50,000 nucleotides of DNA from Symbiodinium natans (GCA_905221605.1 CAJNDS010000692.1:1-50000), one strand, 5' to 3'; shown: positions 10,901-22,864, numbered from the stretch's first letter. Program-made: numbers and translations. The notes: generated by a model from the sequence alone, not told the origin.

Positions 10901-13456
10901 CCGTACTCTACTAAGGACTCACGTCAAGCTTGAGGCTTCAGGACCCACCTCCACAGCCGCTTGCCTCGGATGGGGCGCGAGGAGGAGGGGGATATGCGCC
11001 CTGTGACTATCATGAGATTTTTAACTACCCTCACTCTCAACCCTAAACCCTAAACCCTAAACCCTAAACCCTAAACCCTAAACCTAAACCCTAAAGCCTA
11101 AACCCCAAACCCCAAAACTACTGTGGCATCCTGGACCTGGCATGCCCGTATACAGCCCTTTGCTGCGCCACCCTCCCGGACCCAGGACGATCTCGGTTTC
11201 AATCCTCCTCCTTTTTTCCTGCAAGAATAACCAGACCCAAGAATGCAAAAGGTTTAGGGGTTTGGGGTTTAGGGTTTAGGGTTCGGGGTTTAGGGTTTAG
11301 GGCTGAACACAAGACCAAGAGTAGTCTAGGAATAAACAAGGCTACCCTTTCGGTTTAGAGGGGCTTGTAAGGGCATCTAAACTCGCCTACTTCCCCCGCC
11401 CCCCCCCCCCCCCCCCCAAAAAAAAAAAGAGAAAAAACACAATATAAAAAAAGGAATGAGGGCCTACTCTCTGCTCTGTTTTTCGTATATAGCTTGCTGT
11501 ATGCAGTACTTACATGTGCCCACCCGCAAAGCACTCCGCAAGTAGTCCCGAGAATCCCTGCAGCGCTCACTCAAGATATCCTCACACCTTTTCACCCAAA
11601 GGGAGTGAACCTTTGCTCCGACGATCTTCTTTTTGTCGACGTGATGAGCTATGAGTACGATACTGACTGCAATCATCGCGTTCATGCTTGTTCCTCTTCT
11701 TCTTCCTCTTCCTTGTGTGAGTACAAACCCTAAACCCTAAACCCTAAACCCTAAACCCTAACCCTAAACCCTAAACCCTAAACCCTAGTTTCGCGCAGGC
11801 GCCTGGCCAAAAGTCCCACGCCAGCGAGCGCCAGAACGCTAGCAAGCACTGCGAGGCGCCAGCGGCCTGGGAGGCTCCGAGGCTTCGTGCCTGTTAGGGC
11901 TTGCTTGGAGCTCTTTAAACCTGCCTCCTTGTTGGAGTTTATATTAAAACATGATAATTTATATTCCCTCCTTGTTTATAATTTCATATGACAAAAATGT
12001 AAAATCACAACCAGGACACACTTTGTTCTGGCGCCTGCTCGTGTGCCTCGAGAGCCTCTGGTGTGTGCCCTAGGCTCCTACGGCGCGTCTCTTTCGCAGT
12101 GTTACCCGCGAAGGCAGACAAGAAGTGCGCTCATGGAACTACCATCCGATCTCCAGACCCTCATTCGAGCTCCCTTGCTTGAAGGGTCCATTCTCAGCAC
12201 CCTGCGACTGTCACTGTTGCTAACCTTAACCTCCTTCTCCACTCTCCATGCGGCCTAAACTCCTAAACCCCCGAAACCCTTGGAAAAACACCTCAATCCC
12301 GAGCAGGCCCTGAAGCCCCTGATGCAGTAGCCTTGAAATGGCCCGACCTTAGTTTCTACCAGGGAGCGACCACTGCCCTGCTCTCCAGAAGCCTGGGGCA
12401 ACCTGTGCTTGGCAGGGTTTCGGGTTTCGGGCTATTAGGGTTATTAGTAGGGTTATTAGGCTGATTAGGCTTATTAGGGTCATTAGGGTCATCAGGGTGG
12501 GTTTCAACTTGGGGCTCTACGGTGAGGCCAGGGTGAGGTGGGGTTACATGATCATGCTGGCTGCCGGCTGTGTAAAGTTTTCAAGGTGGCTCATGCACAA
12601 ACCCCTTTAGGGTTTAGGGTTTAGGGTTCAGATTTTAGGGTTAGGGTATACCTGTCCAAAAACGCGAAGGCACTCTATGCCACCTGCTTGGAGCCCCTGA
12701 CGCAAAAGAAGCAACGAAAGTCACACCCCCCGAAGCCCCCAAAGCCCAAACCCGAAACTTCTGCATTCTGCCGTGTCACATGGGCTCGCCATCTTCGGGC
12801 GTCGCCGGGTTGGAAAACGTGTTCATGCCCGCAGCTGCAAGGAGTGCTATAGAACAAAGGGTCCAGGCGGCCTTACATGCAGGGAACCTGTCACTTAGGC
12901 TAGCTTGTCGTCACAGTGTGCAAAACTGTCAAGACACCCTGCTTGCAACGCCTGTTCTCTGCTGCATATGTCAACCATGGCAGCTCACACTTGTGTTTCT
13001 GAAGAAGCGACTCGAGCGCTGGCGCAGACGGCTGGTAGATTCAGAGCTGTCGCTCCCGAAGTGGGTCGAAGTGCGCCCATTTTGTACTGGCGCTGGCTGC
13101 ATTCCGGTACCTTGCGCTGCCATGGACCCTCGACCCACGATTCGAGAATCGTCACCTGCAAGGGAGGAGGGTAAACACAAAGAGCACCTCGCCAATTTTA
13201 CGGGCGCGCAAGACGCGTGAGTCCATGAAACTGACCGGATGGCTCCGGAGGCAGGGAGCATGGCTGGAGATGGCTTCTTCGTATGTATGTACATCTGTTG
13301 CTGTACATGTTTGTTGGGGGTCGATGGAACAAGTAGATCAAAAATGGAAGTGTTGCATATCTTTCCACGCCACTCGCATCCCTGCCACCAGGAGCTCCGA
13401 GCCGGGGGGGGTATTCTTCACAGACGCAGTCTAAGCCTAAACACGAAAAAACCACC
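10901..13456. other. repeat-rich spacer with unassigned open frames
   Basis: Contains telomere-like arrays (11039-11110, 11255-11310, 11727-11788, 12602-12645), family A copy 3, a (GGGTTATTA)-type tract at 12425-12500 and several open segments. One minus-strand frame near 11800-11890 reads as a hydrophobic stretch LAVLASVLALAGVGLL flanked by arginines, like a membrane segment. A plus-strand frame of about 190 codons runs 12645-13220, but its opposite strand is also open. I could not assign any to a family. Confidence 0.45.
11310..11480. repeat. dispersed repeat family A, copy 3
   Basis: Words gaccaagagtagtctaggaa, ggggcttgtaagggcatct and gaatgagggcctactct match copies at 765, 3705 and 13995. 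A long C run followed by an A run (11393-11430) interrupts it. Confidence 0.6.
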
Positions 13457-16400
13457 TCAGAATCTGAGAGCAGTTCGGACTCTCACGTCCTCATCGAAGT
13501 TCTCGAACACGTCGTTGATGTCTTCGAAAGGTGCTTCGTGCGTGACATACTCCTTGGCAGCGGCGAGTTTGCCGTGGACTCCCCTGACCCGCTCAAGGCC
13601 TTCGACCTACTTAAGCAGCCGGGGGGCATCCACCATTAACTCCCCAGCCATGTAGAGGTCCTGAGGACTGAGGAGAGGAGTTGCATCTGCTACTGTACTC
13701 AATTCATGTAAGTAATGGACGGCCCTCCACCTCAGATTCTGATCCTGCTGGGGAGCGCACCACCAGCAAAGGGATCTGCTGCTTTGAGCGCCAACCTCCC
13801 ACGCAACTCTCACTATCCTTGCTGGAAATGCCGTGTTCATATGATTCTTGACTCTCTGCAGGTCGCAAAACAAGCCCTGAAATCTTCAACAAGTGCCCCG
13901 GCCATCAGCACATTCACAGAACGGAATCCCAGAGTGGGGCCTCTGAGCTTAACCCCCCAGCAAACACCCAAAAGACGAGGGTCGCCGGCTTATCCAGACC
14001 CAAACCATCCCAAACCTAGGAATAAAGGGGCTTGTAAGGGCATCTAAACCAAAAAACAGGGAGGGAACGAGGGCCAGCTCAGTTTCCTAGTTATCTCACC
14101 CCCCCCCCCCCCCCCCCAGAGACGAGACGGGAGACCAAACATTGGGCGAAGCGGGCCATGAAGCCTTCAAAAATTGGTCTCCCAGCTTGCCCAAGCCCAT
14201 CTAGTTTCATCGGCACTTTGGAGTGGTCCGTGTGGACCTTGCGGTTCGGGCGTCCCCCAGAAGGACATGCGGGAGTCCAGTTTTGGGCCGCGCCTCCAAA
14301 TGCGACGCTGTTGAGACCCCCTGGTGGCGGCAAGGGCGACCGGAGCAAGACATCAGGACCTGCGCTGTTTTCAGTCGGCATTCGGGGAGGCTTTAACCAA
14401 GCTGCAAGACATGAAATGCACGGGCTGCCCAATGCAACTGCTATGCCTAGATCAGAGAACCTGACAGCTCATCCCACTGAGCCCCCCGGCCATTTGGGGT
14501 ACCCACCGTCACGCACTTGCCCCAGTCTGCAACGACCTCTAACACTGAAGGCGCAAGCTCCATCGTGTCTCCCCTGCATTCGAAGGCAACGTCGGCCGGG
14601 GAGCCCTGGGCGAAGTGATAAGGACGCGGACTCCATGCTGAACAATATCGCAAGGCTGTCTGGCCGGCATTCCCCATACTTCCCTTAGAGAGCCATAGGA
14701 AACACAAAGTCTGTGTGACTATGGTTCCAAGGAGCCAGGACCTTGAGGACTTCATCCTGCGCAAGTTGTCAGTGAGCGGTCATGACACGTGCGCGCAACC
14801 GGTGCGACGTCCTTGACGCTGATCCCCTCCGGCAGGGCATACGGATTGAGGAGATTGGTTGCCCCCCATTTTTTGGCAAGGTCCTTGGCTGAGGTGCTGC
14901 GTAGGTTCGCCAGACATCTAGCTTAACATCACGCCTTCGCCAGACATCTGGCTTGACATCAAACCTTTCTGGATATGCGAAGTTCGCATATCCAGAAACC
15001 TGGAGAGCACTTCGCATCTGTCTCCAACACCCCCACCAACCCAGCCATCGTCGAAGAATCGAGTTCAGGCCAGGCTAGCGAAAACACTACCCGTAAAAGC
15101 CCCTAGATGCCCCTAAATCCCCTTCCCTAATCCCCGAGAGGCCCTGATTCCTGAGGCGTTGCAACCTGCAACTCGAGATCCCCCCCTCCAACCCAACAGC
15201 TGAGCCTGCGACGAGCCTTGAAGAATATGGATCCACGGCTACAATCCTTGGGCCCATGCGAGACAGTCTAGGAACCGTAGGGTTTAGGGAGTTTAGGGGT
15301 TCAGAGATCAAGAGACTGCAGGGTAGGGTTTATAAGGTTTAGGAATGAAGAATTCAGGGGATGTAGATGCGCTCGGACGAAATGCTTTGGTTGAACTCGT
15401 GTTTCAGCTTTCCAAGAGTTGGATTGGGAGAGCGCTGAGGCTAAGGATTTGGGCGCTGAGCGAAGTTTAGGGAGGCGAACTTTAAAGCAAGGGCCCGAAT
15501 GACTAACCTCGGATTCGGGCTGAGATTTAGAATTTGGAGCGCCGGACCCACGCGACGCCAAGCCCTAAACTCTTCAGCTTTCACATGTCTTAAGCCCACT
15601 CCCCTCCCCTCCTCTCCCCCTCTGAAGCCGTAACACCCTTCAACCCGTCAACCTCTTAACCCCAATACCCATTTTTGAAGTCTGGCTGCTTCTCAGCTCC
15701 CGCCTTTGCCAGCGCGGCAATGACGGCCAGCCCCTCAGCCTGCGATCGTAGGGCTCAGGGTTTAGGGGGTTTGGGGGTTTAGAGGGTTTAGGGGTTGGGG
15801 GTTAGTTACTCTATGCTTCAGTGAGGGCCTTTGTAACGAGTCCTGTGACCGAAAGGCACCTACAAGAGGACCACATTCCCCATATGATGACAGGCATGGA
15901 AGGGCTTGGATTGGCAGAAGGAGCCAGGGTGTAAAACTCACAGGTCGTTCTAAACCGGAGGACCCCTGACGATAACCTTTCATATCGCATTCCTGGCAAC
16001 GAGAGCTAGCACAGGAGAGCCCCAAACCTTAAAACACATTCCACAAATTCAAGTAAGATCACCTTGGAGCAACTCCTTAATTAGCCTGCAGGATGCCAGG
16101 CACAAATCGACAGGGCTTTCAAGTTCTGGCTTCGGGGACGGTTTCACCTCAAAACCCACAACTCATGTAGGATCCAGACAAGTGCCTGCGCCCCAAAGAC
16201 GACAGCAGAAGCACCCCGCTGCACGCGGGCGACGTTCCAGACCTCAGCATCCGCGTTTCGTTCAGGCCTCTGAAATTTTTACGGCTCCAGTATCTCCAGT
16301 ATCAGCGATTGGGAAGGTTGCAGGCTAACACAAGGCCCAGGCAACCCTGAAGCCTTGCCTTTTGGGGTCGAGGGTTTAGGCTCAGGATTTAGGACCTCGC

Positions 16401-17655
16401 CAGCCAGCCGAGGCACTGCCCCCAGGGCGGCGGCCACGCCGCCCCCCAGAAGGCCCAAGTTGGCTAAGGGGGCGTCCTGCAACTCCAAGCTCTGAACCCT
16501 ATAAGGGTTTATAGGGTTTATAGGGTTTATAGGGTTTAGGGCTTTATAAACCCTTTTCGTCCTCTAGGGAGGCCCCCTAGGCCGCGAAAACTCGCGGGAG
16601 TCAAAGGCTTCAGTTCACGAGATCGCAGGCTTGTGGGTTTCGGGTGAGGTTCTTAACGAAGAGGAGCCCGCATCCAAGCGTTTGCAATGTTCATAAGTCT
16701 TGGCGTCATGGAGCTGAACCCCCGCTCCTTCCGCACCTTGATGAGGGAGTGTGCGTGAACCACGCTGTACTCCTCAAGGCTGAGGGTTTGGGAGTTCAGG
16801 CTCAGGGTTTAAAAGGTAGAGACTAAATGGTCCGGTTGAAGCTGCATGCTCCTGGCGAAACGCACCAGCTGAGCTCGGAGCCGAGAAGGCGCTGGTGCCT
16901 TGGAAGTGGTAGACGTCCGTGCTGCCGTAGGAGAACCGCGGCAGGCCATCAGCCACCATCACCCCACGGCCTTACAGCGGGCCCCCTTCAACACGAGAGA
17001 CTTCACAGGCGCCTTCGTCCAGGAGGCTTGTGGAGTGATGGACGGACTCGCAGACGTTGGACTCCTCGGCCGAGCACGAATGAAGCCCTGAAGGTTCTGT
17101 GGCGGCTTCCGCATCGAGATCGAGTCCCTGCTCACGGTTGCTTGCCCTAACCCAAACACCCTCGGCAGCTAAGTCCGCGACCGGTGTTTTGCAGCCCCCG
17201 CATTCGCCGCAGTGTGCTTGGTAGCATGGGATGACGTGGTCACCGGGCTGAAACTCGACAACGCCCTCGCCTTCATGCTACCGCGCAAGAGTTCTGTTTC
17301 TACACCGGGCACCTCCCCACACCATTCAGGTTCTCAGACTCATCGCACGCATCACACGCAGACTGGTCTCCAAGCAGGCCGTGCGCACAAGCAAGCATGT
17401 GACCCTCCTACGCGCACGAAGGCCCAAAAGACCTTGCCTGAGACGATGGGCTTCATCTGGGAGTTTGCGAAGATAAGGACCCCCAACTAGTAGGCTTGCC
17501 TTATACTAGGTACCCCTAACCCCGGAAACCCCCAACTTCGGAAACCCCCCCCCCCCCATCTTCTCGCTAACGCCTTCACACCCGGTCCGATGCGCGCCTA
17601 CGTCCTCCACGATGCCGGACGACTCGAGGCCCAGGATTCGAGGGTATGGCTTCTC
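13457..17655 (-). CDS. zinc-type alcohol dehydrogenase homologue (MDR family, class III/plant-like), multi-exon
   Basis: Exons from the 5' side: 17598-17655, 17182-17270, 17013-17064, 16882-16970, 16737-16772, 16396-16476, 16186-16218, 15690-15739, 15213-15246, 14800-14883, 14461-14605, (one piece not located), 13761-13808, 13628-13660, 13457-13552 with TGA. Adjacent located exons join in phase. Family landmarks: PGDHVIPCYQAHCGECGGCK with a further NVC (all four structural-zinc cysteines), FQGTSAFSEYSVVH, LLGGGVAAALGAV, VVFGAQAEGLAVI, IVAVDP (coenzyme acidic residue), WGATNLLNP, ADVAFEC, GGWRSK and EYVTHEAPFEDINDVFE near the C-terminus. The usual GHE is GLE and the usual LLGCG is LLGGG, so two catalytic-zinc ligands are missing; the middle glycine of GxGxxG is Q. 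Donors are a mix of GT and GC. The N-terminal part is treated separately. The family would oxidise alcohols or S-hydroxymethylglutathione in the cytosol; this copy may not. Confidence 0.85.
13995..14090. repeat. dispersed repeat family A, copy 4 (inside dehydrogenase intron)
   Basis: cctaggaataaaggggcttg then taagggcatctaaacc and gaacgagggccag, followed by a 17-base C run at 14100. Lies in the intron upstream of exon 13761-13808. Confidence 0.6.
14907..14998. repeat. tandem 26-mer plus perfect palindrome in dehydrogenase intron
   Basis: Two near-identical copies of TTCGCCAGACATCTRGCTTR (continuing ACATCA) are followed by a perfect inverted repeat, arms 14966-14981 and 14983-14998 with a single G between them. 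The hairpin lies within the 329-bp intron 14884-15212. Confidence 0.93.
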
Positions 17656-17689
17656 CTGTGTTCTTGGGAGCCCTGGGTCTACTTCCCTA

Positions 17690-18862
17690 AAAAAGCCCCC
17701 CCCCCCCCAAACTTACGCGGAGAACCCTGAAAACCCTACTCGGAGTAAAGCACTGAAGGAGTAAAGCACTGATTCTCAAATTCCGTGTTTGCCTTTTTGC
17801 CAGAACCTTATCTGTGCAGGATGGTCACCAGGATGAAGAGTGTAATGCTCGCCACCAAAAAGGTCGCTTCGATAATGTCATACAAGGGTTCAAAAAACTA
17901 GCATGGGTAGTTTGCGTGACCATTTGTGTAGTCTGGTGATGACTCAGCAATTCGAAGCCCTAACCCATACCGAGTCCTTCAAACTTTTCTTGGGGCAGGT
18001 TATCCCAAGGTCTGGACCCTAAATACTGGAACCGCGCAAAAGCCTAAAACCCAATGTGCAAAATTCTTGCTCCCAAAGTCTGCGAGCCTTCTCGGCCAGC
18101 AGGTCTACTCGGGAGGGCACTGCAGCCACCTCTTCCAGGGTTTTTGGGCCGGAGACTGAGGGCCTCTAAGGTTTCGATCTCTTCTCTCTTCTTCGTCTTC
18201 TTCTTCTTACCGACTTGGGTCCGAAGGTCATACACCGTGAGAGAGACGAAGAGAGAGCAAGACAGAAAGAAAGAGAGAGAAAGAAAGCGAGAGACAGAGA
18301 GAGAGAGGGAAAGAGCGAGGGAAGAGAGAGAGAGAGAGAGAGAAAGAAAGGGAGTGAGAGAAGGAGAGAGGCAGAGAGGGAGATGGGGGAGAGCCCCTGC
18401 GCTGCACTCCTCTCACGACACATGTCCCAGGCCTTGGCGGAGCACGAGTTCATGCGGAGTTGTAGCATTAAAGCGACTCGTAGCAAGCATCCCCCCATTG
18501 TACTCTACACTCATGCCGCTCCTCCCAACCCTTCCCAGCCCAACAGAAACCTGAGGCTCCCGACCTAAAGGCTCTCTGACTCTTACTCTCTCTCTCTCTT
18601 TCTCTCGCAGAAGAGGGACCGCTTGTCTGCTGTTGCAGGGTTTTGACGAGGGGCAGAAGTACAAGCCGATGTTTGGGGGGTGGCTTTTGGGAACTTGGAG
18701 TCCCCAGTGCTGGCAACCGGGCCTGGCCTGGCGCACACGCACCTCCCCGGCCTGTGGGGGGGACACCTGAACGCTGGCGAAGTAGAACAACACTTCTCTG
18801 AAGCGTGATCCTTTTTGGGTGCTCTAGACACAAGGCTCCGTTTAGCAAGGGGAACCCTCCAC
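17690..18862. other. dehydrogenase intron region with C-run and GA-rich tract
   Basis: Includes a poly-C run (17697-17709), a minus-strand hydrophobic open frame at 17818-17890 (EATFLVASITLFILVTIL, ending TAA) whose meaning is unclear, and a 150-bp GA-rich low-complexity tract at 18237-18390. If the N-terminal exons at 18.9-19.3 kb belong to the dehydrogenase, all of this is intronic. Confidence 0.4.
18237..18390. repeat. GA-rich low-complexity tract
   Basis: Irregular (GA)n with AAAG interruptions, open in several frames as R/E or S/L-rich text; not coding. Confidence 0.9.
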
Positions 18863-19323
18863 CAGGGATTGCGGCTTAAGGTATCTAGCACGTCAAAGAA
18901 TGTCAGCAGCCCGCAGCATCGGGACGCCTTCACTTTGACCAATTGAAGCGCGAGTTCATCTGGCAGGGACACGGCGGCCAAAGAGTCCTGAGAGGACTCC
19001 AGGGGTGGTGGGGTGGCAGTGTTAGTCAGCTTGAAGGTTTACACGGCTTTCCATGGAGGTTTGTGCTGGAGGGGCTTGGGGCGGTAGGGTGCTTTTGGTT
19101 GGTTTCGGAGACTTATAGATATATATATATATATATATATACATATAATATATATATATATGTATATCTATATACATATATATATATATACATATATATT
19201 TAGGGCCTTAGGATTTCAAGTCAGGTGCTTTGAGGGCGCAGTTCCTGGCCAAGGCTCGATCTCCTTTGGGCTGCCATCGATGATCTGCACAGTTTGCAGA
19301 GCACCGGTGGAAGCCGCGGCCTG
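18863..19323 (-). CDS. probable N-terminal exons of the dehydrogenase
   Basis: A minus-strand segment starting at 18987 after a clean acceptor (CCTCTCAG|G) reads LPDELALQLVKVKASRCCGL. This matches the position and pattern of the MDR block before the first catalytic cysteine (gEVLVKVKAxGxC). It is followed by FFD and a GTGCTAG donor-like site, or continues to about 18863. A second segment, about 19215-19323, starts after AAACCCAG|G and reads GALQTVQIIDG, which could be the preceding beta strand. The usual CHTD/CGTD is CCGL here. Borders are uncertain and no initiator ATG was fixed; a further segment at 19472-19552 may be upstream. Confidence 0.42.
19112..19200. repeat. (TA)n microsatellite
   Basis: About 90 bp of alternating TA with a few interruptions; self-complementary. 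Confidence 0.95.
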
Positions 19324-19465
19324 GGTTTAGGGTTTAGGGTTTAGGGTCTAGGGTCTAGGGTATAGGGTATAGGGTATAGGGTATAGGGTATAGGGTATAG
19401 GGTATAGGGTTTAGGGTTTAGGGTTTAGGGTTTAGGGTTTAGGGTTTAGGGTTTAGGGTTTAGGA
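19322..19465. repeat. TTTAGGG array with an internal TATAGGG block
   Basis: TTTAGGG units change to TCTAGGG, then to eight or nine TATAGGG units (about 19358-19408), then back to TTTAGGG. The 7-bp register is kept throughout, so a variant unit has been amplified inside the array. Confidence 0.95.
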
Positions 19466-20469
19466 GCAACCCATGCCGGCAGTTTCCCATTTCCCATCGC
19501 ACACAGACACATCGGCCTCTTCGCGCGCTTCTTCCGCATCCTCGAGCTTTGTCTCGCCTGTGCTCATTGCGATCCAGACCCTTCTTATGCAGGCCCCTGC
19601 CACAGTTTTCAACTGGGGTAGGGTCCCTCCTGCAGACCTAGCCAACCCCATTTCAGTCTTCTTTTTTGAGCTTCCTCACATCCTTAACATTTAAACCTTT
19701 GATCTTTAAGCCCCAAGTCTCTGAACCTTAAACCCCAAAGCCTAAAGAGGCCTCTGAATCTCAACACAGAGACCTGCCCCAAACCACGAAGGCAAAACCT
19801 TGAGGGGCTACCTGCCTGCGTGGACGCGGGAGGAGTCTGTGGGCTCCTGAAGATTTTCTTCGGCGCGGTAGAGTTGATAAGTTGAGGGTGTGCAGGGCTT
19901 TGGGGCTCATTGTTGTGAAGTTGCACGGTGAGTTTAATTTGGTCCCTTACTTCTGTAAAGGGTTCTGAGGCGTGGGCCCTTGGGTTTTATAGGGTTTTTG
20001 AGGGATACATAAGGGTTACCCCATTAAGGGCCCATATAAAGAGACCATGTCACCACCCTCAGAATTCACGGGGTTTCCAGGGGTTGGGCTACTGCACTTA
20101 TGGTCTTTATATTGTGGCACCTTCGTGGTTGAAGCTACTTGAGGAATCGGTTCTCTCAGAAGACAAGCAGCTCAAGAATGTGGGACCTTCTTGCACTAAA
20201 CCCCAACCATTCTCCAATCTGAGCCCCTAAACCCCGAGGCACTTAAACCCTAAGCCTCCTAAAATCTCTGAACCCCAAACCCCCAAACCAACCAACCGCC
20301 CAACCTCCCACCCCGAAGAGACCAAGACCCCCGCTTAAGGAACTATACAGGGTGTCTTGTGAGAGTTTAATTCCTGACTCTAACTTGTGTATCGAGCTCT
20401 GATAGTCCTAAATCTCACGGAGACCTAGCGCCCAAATTTCCTAAACCACAACCTCGGCCCACCTCCCGC

Positions 20470-20571
20470 CCTAAACCCTAAACCCTAAACCCTAAACCCT
20501 AAACCCTAAACCCTAAACCCTAAACCCTAAACCCTAAACCCTAAACCCTAAACCCTAAACCCTAAACCCTC
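20470..20571. repeat. telomere-like CCCTAAA array
   Basis: About fourteen near-perfect units directly abutting the donor side of a candidate minus-strand exon (20568-20634). Confidence 0.92.
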
Positions 20572-20838
20572 CACTGCATCTCCTCCACGACCTCGGGTGC
20601 TTCGGCGATGTGCTCCGACTCGGGAGCGTCCGACCTAGGGTTGAAGGGAAAGGCGGCGGGTGGGGAAAAAGGGGGCAGGACAGGGCGGTTTAGGGTTTAG
20701 GGTTTAGGGTTTAAGGTTCAGGGTCTTCAATCCCTCCACGAAAATCCTGAACGCCAAGGCGCTCATCGGCGGGTGTCAACAGTGTGGGGTCCTTGGCGCA
20801 GTCGGAACAGAGGCAGGACACATCTCCCGATTCGTCAG
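20568..20838 (-). CDS. two candidate exons, unknown product
   Basis: 20753-20838 begins after CATGCAG|CTGACG and reads CLCSDCAKDPTLLTPADERL, with two CxxC-type pairs that could bind metal. 20568-20634 begins after CCTAG|G and reads SEHIAEAPEVVEEMQWR before a GGTTTAGGG donor. They lie between the hydrolase and dehydrogenase on the same strand; I cannot place them in either family. Confidence 0.38.
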
Positions 20839-21205
20839 CTGCATGTTGAATGTTGCATGGCCGCTATTTGGACAACATTCATGCCTCACACGTGGTCCGC
20901 CGCTGCACAGTCTGTGTTCCTTAGGCTGCCCTATGCTTCTTGGACCTGCAGAACAGTGCCGGTATGTGCCGCAACAGCACAACAAGAAAGGCCGAAATTT
21001 CCTTGGTCTCTCACGGAGACTTTCTCAAAACTCTCGCAGAATGTTCGCGCCAAAGCCCTTCTGTCACAAAGCCCCCCGACAGGGGGACAGCCTGCACATG
21101 CCTAGCATAACCTAGTGGTTCCAAGCTCCATCGTGCTTTCATGCACTGCCCGTCGCTCAAACCAAATCACAAAGGTTGCATTTTCGAGAAGACTGACAGG
21201 ACTAC

Positions 21206-22824
21206 TCAAAATAGAAGTAGTCGAAGTGAACAAAGAGAAAGACACCATGCAGTTGCCGAGTGCCGTGTCTTTGCTATGAGGGGAAACTTGATGAGGAGAT
21301 TTCGGACAGCTGTCATGTCAATGTTGGGTTTGGGGCTTTTAGAGCCCGGGTTCATATCAATGCAAGCTTCCACCGAGTAGACGCTGGGCGCCAGGAACGA
21401 TCCCGGATCTGGACACCATCGCAAGACCCCATCCAGGAAGGAGGCGTGAAACTTCAGGTGATCCTGGATGAAACCTGAGCCACAGAGTCTCATGGCTGCC
21501 AGACGACCGACGAAGGAAGATCAGGCTCCCGCTGGAGATGAAGTAGTAGGAATGGTCGTAGTCCGACCTGGTCCGCCACTTGCGACGCCAACCCAAGGAA
21601 TTCTCCCTGCACGGCATAAGCCTGAAGTCCCCGAAACCCTGAGAAGCCTCCACCCCGTTGTTGAATCCACCAATCCAAAACCCTCTTCAGCCGAACAGTC
21701 TGTCTCCGTGGTTTTTGCGCTTTGACACCCCTCTTTTCTTCAAGGCTTCTGCATGGGAACTCCAGCGCGGGCTTCAGGGTTCTGGAGGTTTTGGGAAAGC
21801 CCCTCCCTCAGCAGTGGAAGTCGCCAGAATTTCCAACGGCGCCTGAAACCCTGACAAGTAGATCATAACTAATCATAACTTCAGTCTTAGAGACAGCCTT
21901 ACACCCTTGGGGCGAGCCGCTGCATACGAAGTGTAAGTGCAATGCCCTTCTCGTCGCAAACCTGAGCCGGCCGTCTGGGAGAGAATCCGAGGCTATCGAA
22001 TCTGCAAGCCCTCAGCCGTTCCTAAGGAACGGTTGAAAAAGGTTCTGAACATCCCCACCCAAACCGAAGCTATTTGACGCCCGAGATTGGGCACTCCAAC
22101 GTTCTGCGGGATTTCCATGGATTCTCCCGGGCGGGCAAACTCTAGGAATACTTCCTTGGGGCTCCAAGCATTCTCTGGGGGACTTTTGTACGAGGTTGGA
22201 CACTCCAAGGCTACACAGCAGGACACTCTGCGGGATTTTCTGCGGGATTTCGTGGGGGTGGGAACCAGGGGGCTCTCTGAGAAATCCGGACGAGGAGAAT
22301 GTCTTAGTTACAGTCTAACAACCACACACACATGCACAGGGTTGGGACTAGAACCATATTATATACGGACAATATTTCAGAGATAGGTAATGTGTTCATA
22401 TTCGGTACTTACAATGTACCTCATACCAGATTCTATATACCATGTACTATACACTGCACACCGTAAGAATTACACAACACAGAAGTACCTAATACGTACC
22501 AGAGTGTACATATATATGCTACCATATGAGCGACTGCCCAAACTGGCTCGAGGTGCTAATGGACGCAACATCAGGGGTGTCGCTTTTCAAGTGTTCCCAT
22601 CGTTTTACAGGGTTTTAGCATCATTTATCCACGCTTGATGTTTGTAGGTGTCGCTTTAGGAAAAATCACGGCTATAGCACACCCAACGGTTCATTAACTT
22701 AGGGGTGTCGCTTTTCAAGTGGTCCCATCGTTTTACAGGGTTTTGGGCATTCGTGTCCACCCCTTACTTAATTGAATGGCTGGGGGTTTTGGCGCTTGCT
22801 CATATGTATATATATATATATATA

Positions 22825-22864
<40 letters not shown>

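Noticed and set aside
13607-13873. An in-frame TAG in an otherwise continuous reading across 13552-13660 suggested a broken gene
   Set aside because: Comparison with the dehydrogenase family shows the extra 25 codons are a 75-bp GC-AG intron (13553-13627); the TAG lies inside it.
14158-14688. Plus-strand frame of 176 codons
   Set aside because: Opposite strand contains dehydrogenase exon 14461-14605, and the rest is intronic; the frame is a shadow.
14990-15106. Open frames on both strands between dehydrogenase exons that looked like separate exons
   Set aside because: The flanking dehydrogenase exons 15213-15246 and 14800-14883 join directly in phase, so this is intron.
21260-21725. Two plus-strand frames (72 and 85 codons) that read very protein-like
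   Set aside because: They are antisense to the last two hydrolase exons, which match the family (DYDHSYYF, FIQDHLKFHA).
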